Shown here in pieces: positions 1 to 6,249 of a DNA stretch of 27,876 nucleotides. Location of the stretch: the IMG/VR virus record IMGVR_UViG_3300003323_000429, positions 1-27,876 of that record; one strand, given 5' to 3'. This DNA is from a virus. A program made the position numbers and the translations under genes. The stretch's first letter is position 1. Each line of letters starts with the position of its first letter. The notes beneath the pieces are model-generated. The model saw only the letters and a list, made by a program, of their open reading frames with translations. It ran no database searches and had not been told where the DNA came from.

Positions 1-106
1 CACCGGCCAGGGCGGCCTTCGAGAAGTGCCCGTCGACCAGCACGGGCACGGCCGCGCCGAGGAAGGCGACACCGGCCAGCTCGGCGAGACGCTTGAGGTA
101 CGTCAC
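1..106 (-). CDS. holin-like small membrane protein, 5' part only
   Basis: Only the first 35 codons are in the window; the gene runs off the left edge. The start is GTG at 106, preceded by a good ribosome site (AAGGAG). The peptide begins VTYLKRLAELAGVAF and continues into a hydrophobic stretch ending in VPVLVDG. A short charged N-terminus, then a membrane helix, then an Ala-rich turn is the pattern of small actinophage holins of the r1t-like type, which permeabilise the host membrane at lysis. It lies 15 bases after the stop of another small membrane protein, as in lysis cassettes. Function is inferred from layout and hydropathy only; no endolysin is visible. Confidence 0.5.
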   Translation of the reverse strand, partial: MTYLKRLAELAGVAFLGAAVPVLVDGHFSKAALAG

Positions 107-121
107 TTGCTTCTCCTTCTG

Positions 122-337
122 TCAGAACCCTGGGAAGGGCCACCCGTAGAGTATGTGCCCCCAGAACCAGACGGCGAACCCCGTCCAGCCAACGGCGAAC
201 ACCGCCCGGCCGACGACCGACCTCTTGATCCCGAACACCCGCCGGGTCACCTCCGAGAAGGTGTCGCCCGGACGCTTGTTGACCAGTGCGTATGTCTCCC
301 ACGCGGCAGCCGTGCAGACGATGGCGCCGACGATCAT
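122..337 (-). CDS. two-helix small membrane protein, lysis-cassette type
   Basis: A 71-aa protein with two predicted membrane helices, one near residues 1-19 (MIVGAIVCTAAAWETYALV) and one near 45-68 (Trp/Gly/Phe-rich, ending HILYGWPFPGF). They are separated by a basic loop containing NKRPGDTFSEVTRR. It precedes the holin-like gene on the same strand, so a second holin, antiholin or pinholin-like partner is plausible. ATG at 337 was chosen; an in-frame GTG at 352 is an alternative, and neither has a strong ribosome site. I do not recognise a named family. The leftward orientation is opposite to the structural genes. Confidence 0.6.
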   Translation of the reverse strand: MIVGAIVCTAAAWETYALVNKRPGDTFSEVTRRVFGIKRSVVGRAVFAVGWTGFAVWFWGHILYGWPFPGF

Positions 338-358
338 CTCACCCGATTCCACGCCCCC

Positions 359-400
359 AGTATGCTCTTTGTTTAGGAGTGATGCCAGAGGGCATACACT
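359..400. promoter_or_regulatory. divergent promoter/operator region between lysis-type genes and the RHH operon
   Basis: This gap separates divergent genes. Rightward, GTTT at 371-374 and ATAC at 394-397 form the same 27-base motif seen before other operons. Leftward, CTGGCA (383-388 on the complement) and CATACT (359-364 on the complement) are 18 bases apart, a plausible sigma-70-like pair. GTATGC (360-365) and GCATAC (392-397) form an inverted repeat centred between the two promoters, as expected of an operator. The adjacent RHH protein (434) is an obvious candidate ligand. Assignment is by sequence pattern only. Confidence 0.5.
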
Positions 401-433
401 AGACATCACCCCCACAACACCAGGAGGAACACC

Positions 434-628
434 ATGGCAACAGTCTCCGACGCTCTCCGGAGCGGCAGCAAGCGGCCGAAGATCTTCGACGCGCAGATGG
501 TGACGAAGGTCCCGGGCCGGGCAAAGGAGCTGGTCAACGAGATCGCGCGGGACCGCAGCACCTCGGAGGCCGACGTCGTCCGCGAGGCCCTGGCGGAGTA
601 CTTCGAGCGGCGCGGATACCGGCTGTAA
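434..628 (+). CDS. ribbon-helix-helix (Arc/CopG-like) DNA-binding protein
   Basis: A 64-aa protein. After a basic N-terminus, residues about 18-60 show the RHH plan. A short beta strand (AQMVTKVP) leads to helix A (RAKELVNEIARD), a turn, then helix B (SEADVVREALAEYFERR). RHH proteins dimerise and insert the paired strands into the DNA major groove, usually as repressors of their own operon. A strong AGGAGG lies 6 bases before the ATG. It is the first gene after the 359-400 operator-like region, which fits autoregulation. It could equally regulate the divergent membrane-protein genes. Family assignment is good; the target is inferred. Confidence 0.75.
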   Translation: MATVSDALRSGSKRPKIFDAQMVTKVPGRAKELVNEIARDRSTSEADVVREALAEYFERRGYRL

Positions 629-667
629 TACCAACCCATCACCCGAGGCACTACGGAGGTAACACCC

Positions 668-1033
668 ATGAAGGTCACCACCGACCAGGCGCGGGCAACG
701 GTCCGGCGCGTCGCACGGATCACGGACGGACCGGTCGTACACCCTTCGGGCTACAAGCGCGACTTCCGCGTCGAGACCGTCGTGATCGACTACGCCTGGA
801 AGGGCGGGCGCTTCGTGATCGAGGGAACGTTCTCGATCCACCTGTCCGGCCCCTGGCTCAAGAAGGACGGCAGCAACGCGAAGGACTCGGCAGGCAGGAT
901 GCGTCCGCAGTACGAGTCCTGGTCCTCGGACGACTTCGCCCCGCAGTACGCGTTCCTCGCCCCGATCATCGACCTGCTCCGGCCGAACGGCGACCTGTCG
1001 ATGACGACCCTCAACGAGCTGGAGATCGACTGA
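668..1033 (+). CDS. hypothetical phage protein, 121 aa
   Basis: A 121-aa soluble protein with start ATG at 668 after ACGGAGGT. It is rich in beta-type segments (VETVVIDYAWKGGRFVIEG, TFSIHLSGPW) followed by a Trp/Tyr-rich loop (RPQYESWSSDDFAPQYAF) and an acidic C-terminus (NELEID). No catalytic motif, membrane helix or Cys cluster is visible. Its stop overlaps the next start (ATGA), so translation is probably coupled to the zinc-ribbon gene downstream. I do not recognise the family. Its place directly behind a regulator in an early-type operon suggests host-takeover or accessory function, which is inference. Confidence 0.7.
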   Translation: MKVTTDQARATVRRVARITDGPVVHPSGYKRDFRVETVVIDYAWKGGRFVIEGTFSIHLSGPWLKKDGSNAKDSAGRMRPQYESWSSDDFAPQYAFLAPIIDLLRPNGDLSMTTLNELEID

Positions 1034-1242
1034 TGGCCATCGAGCGACTAGTCCGGGTGAAGTGCGACCGGTGCGGGCACTTCCTGCCGAGGCCGTCAGT
1101 CCCGCCCTCCGTCGACCGCGTCGTGGACCCGACGGCCACCATGCTGTTCACCTCCGAGCAGGACGCCGCCGCCGCCGCCCTCAACCGGGGGTGGACGGTC
1201 TATCCGCTGCACTGCCCGGCCTGCAAGGGGGTTTGCTCGTGA
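1033..1242 (+). CDS. small zinc-ribbon protein, 69 aa
   Basis: Sixty-nine residues with two CxxC knuckles, CDRC near residue 11 and CPAC near residue 62. These flank a region (TMLFTSEQDAAAAALNRGWTVYP) that looks like a strand-helix-strand insert. The pattern is a treble-clef or ribbon Zn site, common in small phage proteins that bind nucleic acid or host proteins. It overlaps the upstream stop by four bases (ATGA) and its own TGA overlaps the next GTG (GTGA), so three genes are translationally chained. Function is unknown. Confidence 0.7.
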   Translation: MAIERLVRVKCDRCGHFLPRPSVPPSVDRVVDPTATMLFTSEQDAAAAALNRGWTVYPLHCPACKGVCS

Positions 1243-2018
1243 AGCTCCGGTTCCCGAAGTTCGATGCCGAGCTGGTCGCCGAGATCGAGTCCTACCTCGA
1301 CCAGGACTACCAGACCGAGGTGATCGAGAGCGATACGGTCGCCGACCTCGGCCTCCGGTACACGGTCGCGCGCGGGGCTACGTCCGGGGCGCCCACGGCA
1401 CGACGGGCCAACAACTACGTGCGCCCGATGATCCAGGTGATCAACAACGGTGCGTCGTCATCCGGCCCGCAGCCGGGCACCTCCTGCGGGGCGTGCGGCG
1501 ACTTCTCTCGCACCTGGGCGTGCGCCGAGCACCCGGAACTCAACTGGGACTCAAAGCGCCGGTACTGGGACAGGCCGTGCACCGGCGACCGCGACCGGTG
1601 CGAGTGCGACTCCTGCTGGTCCCGGCGCACCGGGTCCGCCGAGCGGTCAAACGGGTGGACCTCCGACGGAACCGACGGTCTCCGGTCGCCCCAGGGGCTG
1701 TACGATCAGCTCGTCGGGATGTTCGGCCAGCCGCTGCCCCAGGACCCCTACCAGGGCATCCGAGGGTATGTGCCGGTCGACGGCCGGGACTACTTCACGC
1801 CGGAGCAGCGGGCGGCAGAGCGGGCCCGGCAGATGACGGAAGAGGCCCGGCTCAACCACTTCCGTCAGTCCTTCTGGGAGGTGGGGTCGCGACCCCCATC
1901 CGACTTCCCACTGGCCCTCGAAGGCACCTTCCACCCCGGCTACCTGGAGATCACCGGTGAGACTGTTCAGAACGCTGGCAGCGTACGGATCGAGGTCGAA
2001 GACGATGACACCCGCTGA
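1239..2018 (+). CDS. Cys-rich hypothetical protein, 259 aa
   Basis: Start GTG at 1239 overlaps the preceding TGA, with AAGGGGG eight bases upstream. The N-terminal 70 residues look like a compact alpha/beta unit (KFDAELVAEIESYLDQDYQTEV). Residues about 83-126 hold seven cysteines in three groups (CGAC, WACAEH, and a CxCxxC group ending DSCW), likely binding one or two zinc ions. The C-terminal half is polar with a helical stretch (TPEQRAAERARQMTEEARL). No enzymatic signature is seen. The C-terminus overlaps the next gene by 14 bases. It may be a nucleic-acid-binding accessory protein, but I cannot name a family. Confidence 0.7.
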   Translation: MKLRFPKFDAELVAEIESYLDQDYQTEVIESDTVADLGLRYTVARGATSGAPTARRANNYVRPMIQVINNGASSSGPQPGTSCGACGDFSRTWACAEHPELNWDSKRRYWDRPCTGDRDRCECDSCWSRRTGSAERSNGWTSDGTDGLRSPQGLYDQLVGMFGQPLPQDPYQGIRGYVPVDGRDYFTPEQRAAERARQMTEEARLNHFRQSFWEVGSRPPSDFPLALEGTFHPGYLEITGETVQNAGSVRIEVEDDDTR

Positions 2019-2388
2019 GCCGGTCCACACCGGTGTCCGGCCGCTCTCGCCGCACGGGGAGGGCTACTGCCGGTGGTGCTTCTTCGTGGTGGGGCTCGAC
2101 CACGACGGGCTGCTGACCGCCCACGAGCGGAACGGCCTGTACGAGGCGCCGAAGACCTGCAAGGGGTCCGGCACCCGGCCGCCGAAGGTGACACCGTACG
2201 CCAGCCGGAAGGCGGCGTTCCTCACCCGGTCCCCCCGGGAGTGGTGCCCCACCTGCTGCCAGACGGTGAACACCCGGACCTGGACCCGTTCCGGAAGGGT
2301 GTTCGTCCGGCACTTCCGGTTCCCGGGCGACCAAACGCTGGTGTGCCCGATGTCGGACTGCACCGTCGGATCACAGCAGCGCACCTGA
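2005..2388 (+). CDS. Cys-rich hypothetical protein, 127 aa
   Basis: A 127-aa protein with at least three Cys pairs: CRWC near residue 22, WCPTCC near residue 81, and a CPMSDC near the C-terminus. It has many Arg/Lys residues between them (CKGSGTRPPKVTPYASRKAAF). This looks like a multi-zinc, basic, possibly nucleic-acid-binding protein. The ATG at 2005 lies inside the end of the preceding gene (14-base overlap), the usual spacing in this operon. A longer frame from 1957 exists but would overlap far more of the upstream gene. It is the last gene before the palindrome at 2406-2432. Function unknown. Confidence 0.65.
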   Translation: MTPAEPVHTGVRPLSPHGEGYCRWCFFVVGLDHDGLLTAHERNGLYEAPKTCKGSGTRPPKVTPYASRKAAFLTRSPREWCPTCCQTVNTRTWTRSGRVFVRHFRFPGDQTLVCPMSDCTVGSQQRT

Positions 2389-2392
2389 GATC

Positions 2393-2421
2393 GTTTACCT
2401 AAACAGACCCCCTGGGTATAC
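2393..2421 (+). promoter_or_regulatory. promoter/operator before the replication operon
   Basis: GTTTACCTAAAC (2393-2404) is an inverted repeat with GTTTA/TAAAC arms. It is followed by TATACC (2417-2422), 18 bases after the GTTTAC hexamer. This resembles the GTTT...ATAC motif at other operon heads but is two bases longer. The ATG of the HTH gene at 2465 is about 43 bases downstream. It is a candidate promoter with an embedded operator. Confidence 0.45.
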
Positions 2422-2432
2422 CCTGGGGGGTC
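2406..2432. promoter_or_regulatory. 27-bp GC-rich palindrome with GGGTATACCC core (operator and/or terminator)
   Basis: ACCCCC and GGGGGT arms flank a GGGTATACCC core, giving a near-perfect palindrome centred at 2419. In RNA it forms an 11-bp hairpin with two G-U pairs. It sits 18 bases after the stop of the first rightward operon and overlaps the presumed -10 of the next. It could therefore stop upstream transcription, act as an operator for the new promoter, or do both. There is no U-tract, as is common in high-GC phages. Confidence 0.5.
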
Positions 2433-2464
2433 CCGGCATCTCACGGCCATACACGGAGGTGGGC

Positions 2465-2659
2465 ATGGAAGCCCTGCTGGACAAGGACGCGGTCGCCTCG
2501 ATCCTGGGCGTCGAACCGCGAACGCTCGACAACTGGGCCACGCTGAAGCAGGGCCCCACCTACGTAAAGGTCGGCGGGAAGCGGATGTACGACCCGGCCG
2601 ACATCCGGGAATGGGTCGAGGCCCGCAAGGTGCGGCACGCCGTCAAGGGGGATCGGTGA
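2465..2659 (+). CDS. small helix-turn-helix DNA-binding protein (excisionase/AlpA/MerR-like)
   Basis: Sixty-four residues. LLDKDAVASILGVEPRTLDNW is the helix-turn-helix, followed by a wing (GPTYVKVGGKRMYDPADIREWVEARK) with the characteristic K/R-x-x-Y-x-x-x-D-I-x-x-W tail of HTH_17/excisionase-type proteins. Such proteins act as excisionases, small repressors or replication accessory factors. The ATG at 2465 has GGAGG five bases upstream, better placed than the GTG at 2459. Its TGA overlaps the GTG of the RepA-like ATPase, so the two are coupled and may work together at the origin. Family is confident; role is inferred. Confidence 0.8.
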   Translation: MEALLDKDAVASILGVEPRTLDNWATLKQGPTYVKVGGKRMYDPADIREWVEARKVRHAVKGDR

Positions 2660-4179
2660 CACCGAGCATCCAGCAGCCAGCGTTCGACTCGTTCGAGCTG
2701 CTGGATGCCCTCCCCGAGGAGGTGCGCTACCTCGCCGTCCAGCTCCTGGGGGAGGAGGCGCAGCGGGAGTACCGCGAGCACGGGGAGCAACGGGACAAAG
2801 AGGCCGAGGAAGCCCGGACCCTCAGCGTCCTGGAAGCCAACATCAAACGCCAGCAGAAGGCGTTCGAGAATGTCCGGCGCGAGCGGGAAGAGGCCCTGGC
2901 CGTCGGCACGCTGTCGGCCGAGGCGGAGGTCTTCCACGAACTGCACCTCAAACCGAAGCTGACCGAGGCCCACGACTTCCAGCCGAAGATCAAAACGCCG
3001 GTCGTCCAGAACCTGTTCAACAAGAACTCTCTCTGCTGGGTGGTCGGATCGTCGGGGACGTTCAAGTCGTTCGTGACGGCCGACCTGGCGTTTCGGTACG
3101 GGGCCGAGGACATGGACTACCACGGCCGGAAGATGACGCACGGGAGGAGCCTGATCATCGTCGCCGAGGGGGCGGAAGGGTACGCGCACCGGAAGACCGC
3201 CTGGGAGCGTGAGCACGACAAGACCGTCAAGGACGTCGTCATCTACCCGGGCGCCCTCCAGCTCGCCTCGATCGAAAAGGAGATGGCCGCCCTCATCCAC
3301 CACCTTCGCGAGGAGGACGCCGCCGGTCGCCCGTACGGCCTGATCATGGTCGACACTCAGGCGATGTGCACCGTCGGCGTGGACGAGAACAGCTCCGAGA
3401 TGAACCAGGTGATCAACGTCCTGCACCGGATCCGGGAGACCTCCGGCGCGTGCGTCGTAGTCGTCCACCACTTCGGCAAGGACAAGCGGGCCGGGATGCG
3501 GGGCAGCTCGATGCTGTATGCCGCCGCCGACACCGTGCTGGTGCTGAAGCGGGCCGACGACGCCATGGACGTCACGCTGTCGACCGCCCAGGCCGATGAG
3601 GGCAAGCAGAAGGAGGGGATCAACGAAAAGGACTTCCTGACCCTGGAGCTGAAAAGCCACGTCGTTGGTGAGGACTACTTCGGGGACCCCGTCACCTCGC
3701 TCGTGCCGGTGCCGGGCGCCACGGGGAGCCACGACACGCACGATGCCCCCGCCGAGGACGCCGAACCCATCCCCGCCCTCTCGCCACGCCAGATGTACTA
3801 CCTCCAGGAGCTGTCCGCGTACCAGGAAGACGGAGTCAGCGCGTCCGACTTCGCCAAGGACATGGACCGGGAGGAGAGCCGTGAACCGGCCGGAGGACGG
3901 GTTACGCGGCAGGCGGCCAGGAAGGTCTGGGTGCAGGAGCTGAAGCCCAAGGGACTGGTCGAGCTGGTGCCGAAGCAGACCTCGAAATGGAAGGTCACCG
4001 CACGCGGTGCAGCGGCCATCATGAGGGCCCTGAAGGACGCCCAGGAGACCGGCGAGAAGTGGGTTGAGAGGGCCCAGAATCACAGGGTTCGGGGCAGGGT
4101 TCGCGAACCCTACGGGGAGACGATTCCCGAACCCGAGCGAACCCTAAGCGAACCCTACTCTGACCAGGGCGAACCCTAA
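2656..4179 (+). CDS. RepA-like AAA (AAA_25/RecA-fold) ATPase, probable replicative helicase/initiator
   Basis: 507 aa. Residues about 31-82 are a charged coiled coil. The RecA-like core has Walker A GSSGTFKS (131-138), an EGAEG segment (171-175), a Walker B-like strand LIMVDTQ (229-235), HHFGKD (271-276) and RGSSMLYAAADTV (282-294). That order is typical of plasmid RepA hexameric helicases and phage AAA_25 proteins. Residues about 385-470 look like a winged-helix tail, and the last 30 residues are repetitive because they are written over the GAACCC repeats. GTG at 2656 overlaps the HTH gene stop. It probably unwinds the adjacent repeat-containing origin. Fold is confident; the initiator role is inferred. 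Confidence 0.85.
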   Translation: MTPSIQQPAFDSFELLDALPEEVRYLAVQLLGEEAQREYREHGEQRDKEAEEARTLSVLEANIKRQQKAFENVRREREEALAVGTLSAEAEVFHELHLKPKLTEAHDFQPKIKTPVVQNLFNKNSLCWVVGSSGTFKSFVTADLAFRYGAEDMDYHGRKMTHGRSLIIVAEGAEGYAHRKTAWEREHDKTVKDVVIYPGALQLASIEKEMAALIHHLREEDAAGRPYGLIMVDTQAMCTVGVDENSSEMNQVINVLHRIRETSGACVVVVHHFGKDKRAGMRGSSMLYAAADTVLVLKRADDAMDVTLSTAQADEGKQKEGINEKDFLTLELKSHVVGEDYFGDPVTSLVPVPGATGSHDTHDAPAEDAEPIPALSPRQMYYLQELSAYQEDGVSASDFAKDMDREESREPAGGRVTRQAARKVWVQELKPKGLVELVPKQTSKWKVTARGAAAIMRALKDAQETGEKWVERAQNHRVRGRVREPYGETIPEPERTLSEPYSDQGEP

Positions 4180-4298
4180 GCGAACCCGAACCGAACCCTT
4201 TTCCCCGAACCCTGAACCCTGGGGTGGGCTGTGACTTAGGAACAGCCCCCAGTAGGGTTCACCCGGAATCTGAGGTGTAAATGAACATGATCGAACCC
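4085..4298. repeat. GAACCC iteron-like array, candidate replication origin
   Basis: GAACCC occurs in direct orientation at 4105, 4129, 4139, 4150, 4171, 4182, 4193, 4207, 4214 and 4293, and inverted (GGGTTC) at 4085, 4097 and 4255. Spacing from 4129 to 4193 is 10, 11, 21, 11 and 11 bases, close to whole helical turns. Several copies extend to GCGAACCCTA. Two copies meet as the perfect palindrome AGGGTTCGCGAACCCT (4096-4111). The array starts inside the 3' end of the RepA-like gene and continues through the gap into the next gene. Iterons beside a RepA gene are a classic origin arrangement; function is inferred. Confidence 0.7.
4226..4248. other. perfect hairpin within the origin candidate
   Basis: GGGCTGT (4226-4232) and ACAGCCC (4242-4248) form a 7-bp perfect stem with a 9-base loop. 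It lies between the last tightly spaced GAACCC copies and the inverted copy at 4255, 47 bases after the RepA-like stop. It may be a structural part of the origin or a weak terminator separating the ATPase gene from the next one. Confidence 0.5.
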
Positions 4299-4850
4299 TG
4301 CCCCGGATGTGGGCGGATGGTGCTGGTCGGGAAGATCGCCAACCTGGTCGTGAAATGCGATCCAACGCCCCTCACCGACGTGGGCGACATCGTCCGGCTG
4401 CTGACGTCGCCCAACCCCCCGAGTCTCTGGATGGTCGAACGGAACCAGCAGGGCCAGCCGTCCGGGCTCAGGGGTGCACGACCGGGTGAGCCCGGACCGG
4501 TCCGGGAGCACCGCTGCACGCGCGTCTCCGGCGACGGACCGCTCCCCCGGGTACTCGGAGACCCGATGCCCCCAAAAGGCCGGGAGACGGGCGTACAGCC
4601 AAGCAGAGCGGAGCCCAGCGAGGCTCAGCGGTTCCTTGCGGACCTGTCGACCCCGTTCTCGGCTGCACCGGCGGCACCCTCTTCTGCCCGGTATGCGGGG
4701 ACCCGCCTTACTGACGCAGGCGAGGGGCCGGTGTGCGACGGGTGCTCACGCCCGATGGCCGACGGCACGTACGCCTCGATCGAGGTCGGGGATCTCGTCG
4801 TCTGGGCCCAGCACGTAGAGCGTTGCCCCACGAGCGACGTCGGGGGCTGA
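4281..4850 (+). CDS. two-module zinc-binding hypothetical protein, 189 aa
   Basis: The N-terminal module has CPGC (7-10) and Cys26. The C-terminal module has CDGC (152-155), His178 and Cys182. They are joined by about 90 residues of low-complexity Pro/Gly/Arg/Ser sequence (for example RGARPGEPGPVREHR), so two small zinc knuckles on a flexible linker are likely. The ATG at 4281 follows GAGGTG. One GAACCC copy lies inside the codons at 4293, so the gene begins within the candidate origin. It ends 12 bases before a strong hairpin. I do not recognise a family; nucleic-acid or protein binding near replication is a guess. Confidence 0.65.
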   Translation: MNMIEPCPGCGRMVLVGKIANLVVKCDPTPLTDVGDIVRLLTSPNPPSLWMVERNQQGQPSGLRGARPGEPGPVREHRCTRVSGDGPLPRVLGDPMPPKGRETGVQPSRAEPSEAQRFLADLSTPFSAAPAAPSSARYAGTRLTDAGEGPVCDGCSRPMADGTYASIEVGDLVVWAQHVERCPTSDVGG

Positions 4851-4861
4851 CGGCATGCGAA

Positions 4862-4890
4862 AGCCCCCCCCGGAAATCCCAGGGGGGGCT
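4862..4890. terminator. bidirectional terminator between convergent operons
   Basis: AGCCCCCCC (4862-4870) and GGGGGGGCT (4882-4890) form a perfect 9-bp stem with an 11-base loop. It lies between the rightward gene ending at 4850 and the leftward gene ending at 4912, so it can serve both directions. No U-tract is present. Confidence 0.8.
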
Positions 4891-4911
4891 AGAAGGGGTC
4901 TGGCTGACCGC

Positions 4912-5103
4912 CTAAGGGCCGAACACGGGGGCCGGGTACCCGGCAGCGCCGTAGGCTTCCGAGGCGTTCTCAGCGGCCGTCCAGCGGTCCTCGCAGCCGT
5001 CCGAGCAGAACTGCGGCTCGTCGGGGTCCTGCGGAACGGTGGTGTACTCGACGGGATCGTACTCGTCACCGCACTCGGTGCAGCGGGCGATCGGGGTGAA
5101 CAC
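4912..5103 (-). CDS. small zinc-finger protein, 63 aa
   Basis: Two Cys pairs, CTEC near residue 8 and CSDGC near residue 32, are separated by an acidic loop (DEYDPVEYTTVPQDPDEPQF). They are followed by DRWTAAENASEAYGAA. This resembles the small treble-clef zinc proteins frequent in actinophage early operons. Start is GTG at 5103 with AGGAGGT four bases upstream; that ribosome site overlaps the stop of the 26-aa peptide before it. It is the last gene of the ten-gene leftward operon, 22 bases before the shared hairpin terminator. Partner unknown. Confidence 0.7.
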   Translation of the reverse strand: MFTPIARCTECGDEYDPVEYTTVPQDPDEPQFCSDGCEDRWTAAENASEAYGAAGYPAPVFGP

Positions 5104-5105
5104 GG

Positions 5106-5186
5106 TTACCTCCTGGGCGGAAGGGCCAGTGACGCGAGAAGAGCCCCGAGAAGGGCGAGCGGAAGGAGGGCCGGACCGATGATCAC
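5106..5186 (-). CDS. 26-aa single-helix membrane peptide
   Basis: The GTG at 5186 overlaps the TGA of the upstream gene (GTGA) and the TAA lies inside the ribosome site of the next gene. The 26-codon frame therefore fills the gap exactly. Residues 2-22 (VIIGPALLPLALLGALLASL) are almost entirely hydrophobic, with an Arg-Arg C-terminus, the look of a single membrane-spanning microprotein. The tight fit to both neighbours and the clean helix argue for a real gene; there is no strong ribosome site of its own, so it would depend on translational coupling. It could modulate the host membrane or a membrane enzyme; no family recognised. Confidence 0.5.
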   Translation of the reverse strand: MIIGPALLPLALLGALLASLALPPRR

Positions 5187-5410
5187 TGGACCACCATTCG
5201 CAGCCCGGACGGCAGGCTCTTGGTGATCCGGACGTTCCGGTAGTACCGGAGCGCGAGGTTCACCAGCTCTCGTGCCTCCTGGAGCTCGGCCTGTTCGGTC
5301 TGGAGCTGGGGGACGGTGGCCAGGTCGGTCCACTCGGGGTCAGCGACCTCGGTGAGCGGGTAGGTGATGGACGGCGCGACGGCCAGGATTTCGGCCTCGA
5401 CGGTGTACAT
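5183..5410 (-). CDS. hypothetical protein with helical C-terminus, 75 aa
   Basis: Seventy-five residues starting MYTVEAEILAV. ATG at 5410 overlaps the upstream stop by one base (TGATG). The N-terminal third is beta-like and hydrophobic; residues about 34-60 form a strong amphipathic helix (LQTEQAELQEARELVNLALR) that could dimerise. It ends VRITKSLPSGLRMVVQ. No metal or catalytic motif is visible. It is embedded in a run of overlapping small genes. I do not recognise a family. Confidence 0.65.
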   Translation of the reverse strand: MYTVEAEILAVAPSITYPLTEVADPEWTDLATVPQLQTEQAELQEARELVNLALRYYRNVRITKSLPSGLRMVVQ

Positions 5411-5658
5411 CACGCCACCCCCAGCGCGTCGGGCACCCGGACGTCGTAGATGGTCCGGCCGGTCTTCGCCGACCACTCCTCGGCGTACCGCAGCCCCTCG
5501 ACGGTGAAGACGTTGCGCGACGGGACGGCGTGGATCTCCCCGTTGTCCAGGGAAACGACCGACAGGATCTCGGTCCCCCGCTGAATCTCGTGGAGACCCG
5601 GGATCAGGGTCCCCTTCCGGCGCTCGGGCCAGTCGGCGTGCTCGGTGACGACGATCAT
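5410..5658 (-). CDS. hypothetical protein, 82 aa
   Basis: ATG at 5658 follows GGTTGAGG and lies two bases after the stop of the preceding gene; a longer reading frame upstream would run through that gene and was rejected. The protein is mainly beta-type (GTLIPGLHEIQRGTEIL, NGEIHAVPSRNVFTVEGL) with a polar tail, resembling a small SH3-like or OB-like barrel, but this is only a visual impression. It shares a one-base overlap with the next gene. Function unknown. Confidence 0.65.
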   Translation of the reverse strand: MIVVTEHADWPERRKGTLIPGLHEIQRGTEILSVVSLDNGEIHAVPSRNVFTVEGLRYAEEWSAKTGRTIYDVRVPDALGVA

Positions 5659-5660
5659 CC

Positions 5661-5816
5661 TCAACCCCTGCTCTCTCCGTACTCGTGGTGGGAGACCTGG
5701 TTGGCCACCCATGGACCCTGCTCGGCGTCGTGCTGGATGATCGCCAGCTCGACCTCCTCCCAGGTGCGCTCCCGGGGGACGGACTTCAGCCAGTCGGCGA
5801 ACTCCTGGTCGGTCAT
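5661..5816 (-). CDS. acidic hypothetical protein, 51 aa
   Basis: Fifty-one codons (MTDQEFADWLKSVPRERTWE...HHEYGESRG). The ATG overlaps the stop of the preceding gene (ATGA) and the TGA is two bases from the next start, so it fills its gap exactly. It is Trp- and Glu-rich with helical stretches (DQEFADWLKSV and WEEVELAIIQHDAEQ), probably a small helical bundle or adaptor. Codon use matches its neighbours (GC-rich third positions). No family recognised. Confidence 0.65.
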   Translation of the reverse strand: MTDQEFADWLKSVPRERTWEEVELAIIQHDAEQGPWVANQVSHHEYGESRG

Positions 5817-6211
5817 CGTGGCTCGACCTCCTGCGGCATGTACCAGACGTCCTTGCCGATCATGATCGCCAGGTCGGCCTCGTACACCGCCGTGCCGGTC
5901 TCCAGGTCCATGAACGCCGAACCCCTCCAGGGGTCGTACACAGCGCGCCGGTACCCGGGAGGGGTCTGCACGAACTCGTCCGGCAGGGGGGCGGTGCAGC
6001 GGGTGATCTGGTCCCCGACCAGCCAGGCGTGGACGTTCCGGACCCCGTACTCAAGGCATCTCTGGCGCCCCTTCTCGTGGACCTTGAACTCGACGTTTTC
6101 CAGGCTCACCCAAGCCGCGTACTCGACCCGCTGGCCGGGCACTTTCACGCTGATCACGTTCGGGTCACCGGCCTTGAGCCGGGGGAGATGCGTGTGCAGC
6201 CATGTCGCCAT
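5813..6211 (-). CDS. hypothetical protein, 132 aa
   Basis: ATG at 6211 with AAGGAGG seven bases upstream. The 132-aa protein starts MATWLHTHLPRLKAGDPNVI and is mainly beta, with regular hydrophobic alternation (VISVKVPGQRVEYAAWVSLENVEFKV) and a C-terminal segment that repeats the topology (SAFMDLETGTAVYEADLAIM). Several Trp/Tyr/Arg positions could form a ligand surface. It is the first gene downstream of the internal hairpin at 6250-6275. No known motif seen. Confidence 0.7.
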   Translation of the reverse strand: MATWLHTHLPRLKAGDPNVISVKVPGQRVEYAAWVSLENVEFKVHEKGRQRCLEYGVRNVHAWLVGDQITRCTAPLPDEFVQTPPGYRRAVYDPWRGSAFMDLETGTAVYEADLAIMIGKDVWYMPQEVEPR

Positions 6212-6249
6212 GATGCTCCTCCTTGAGCTGGACGGAAAGGGCTGGTGTC

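Noticed and set aside
5106-5333. Longer 75-codon version of the 26-aa frame
   Set aside because: It would overlap most of the better-supported gene at 5183-5410; only the 3' part fits between neighbours.
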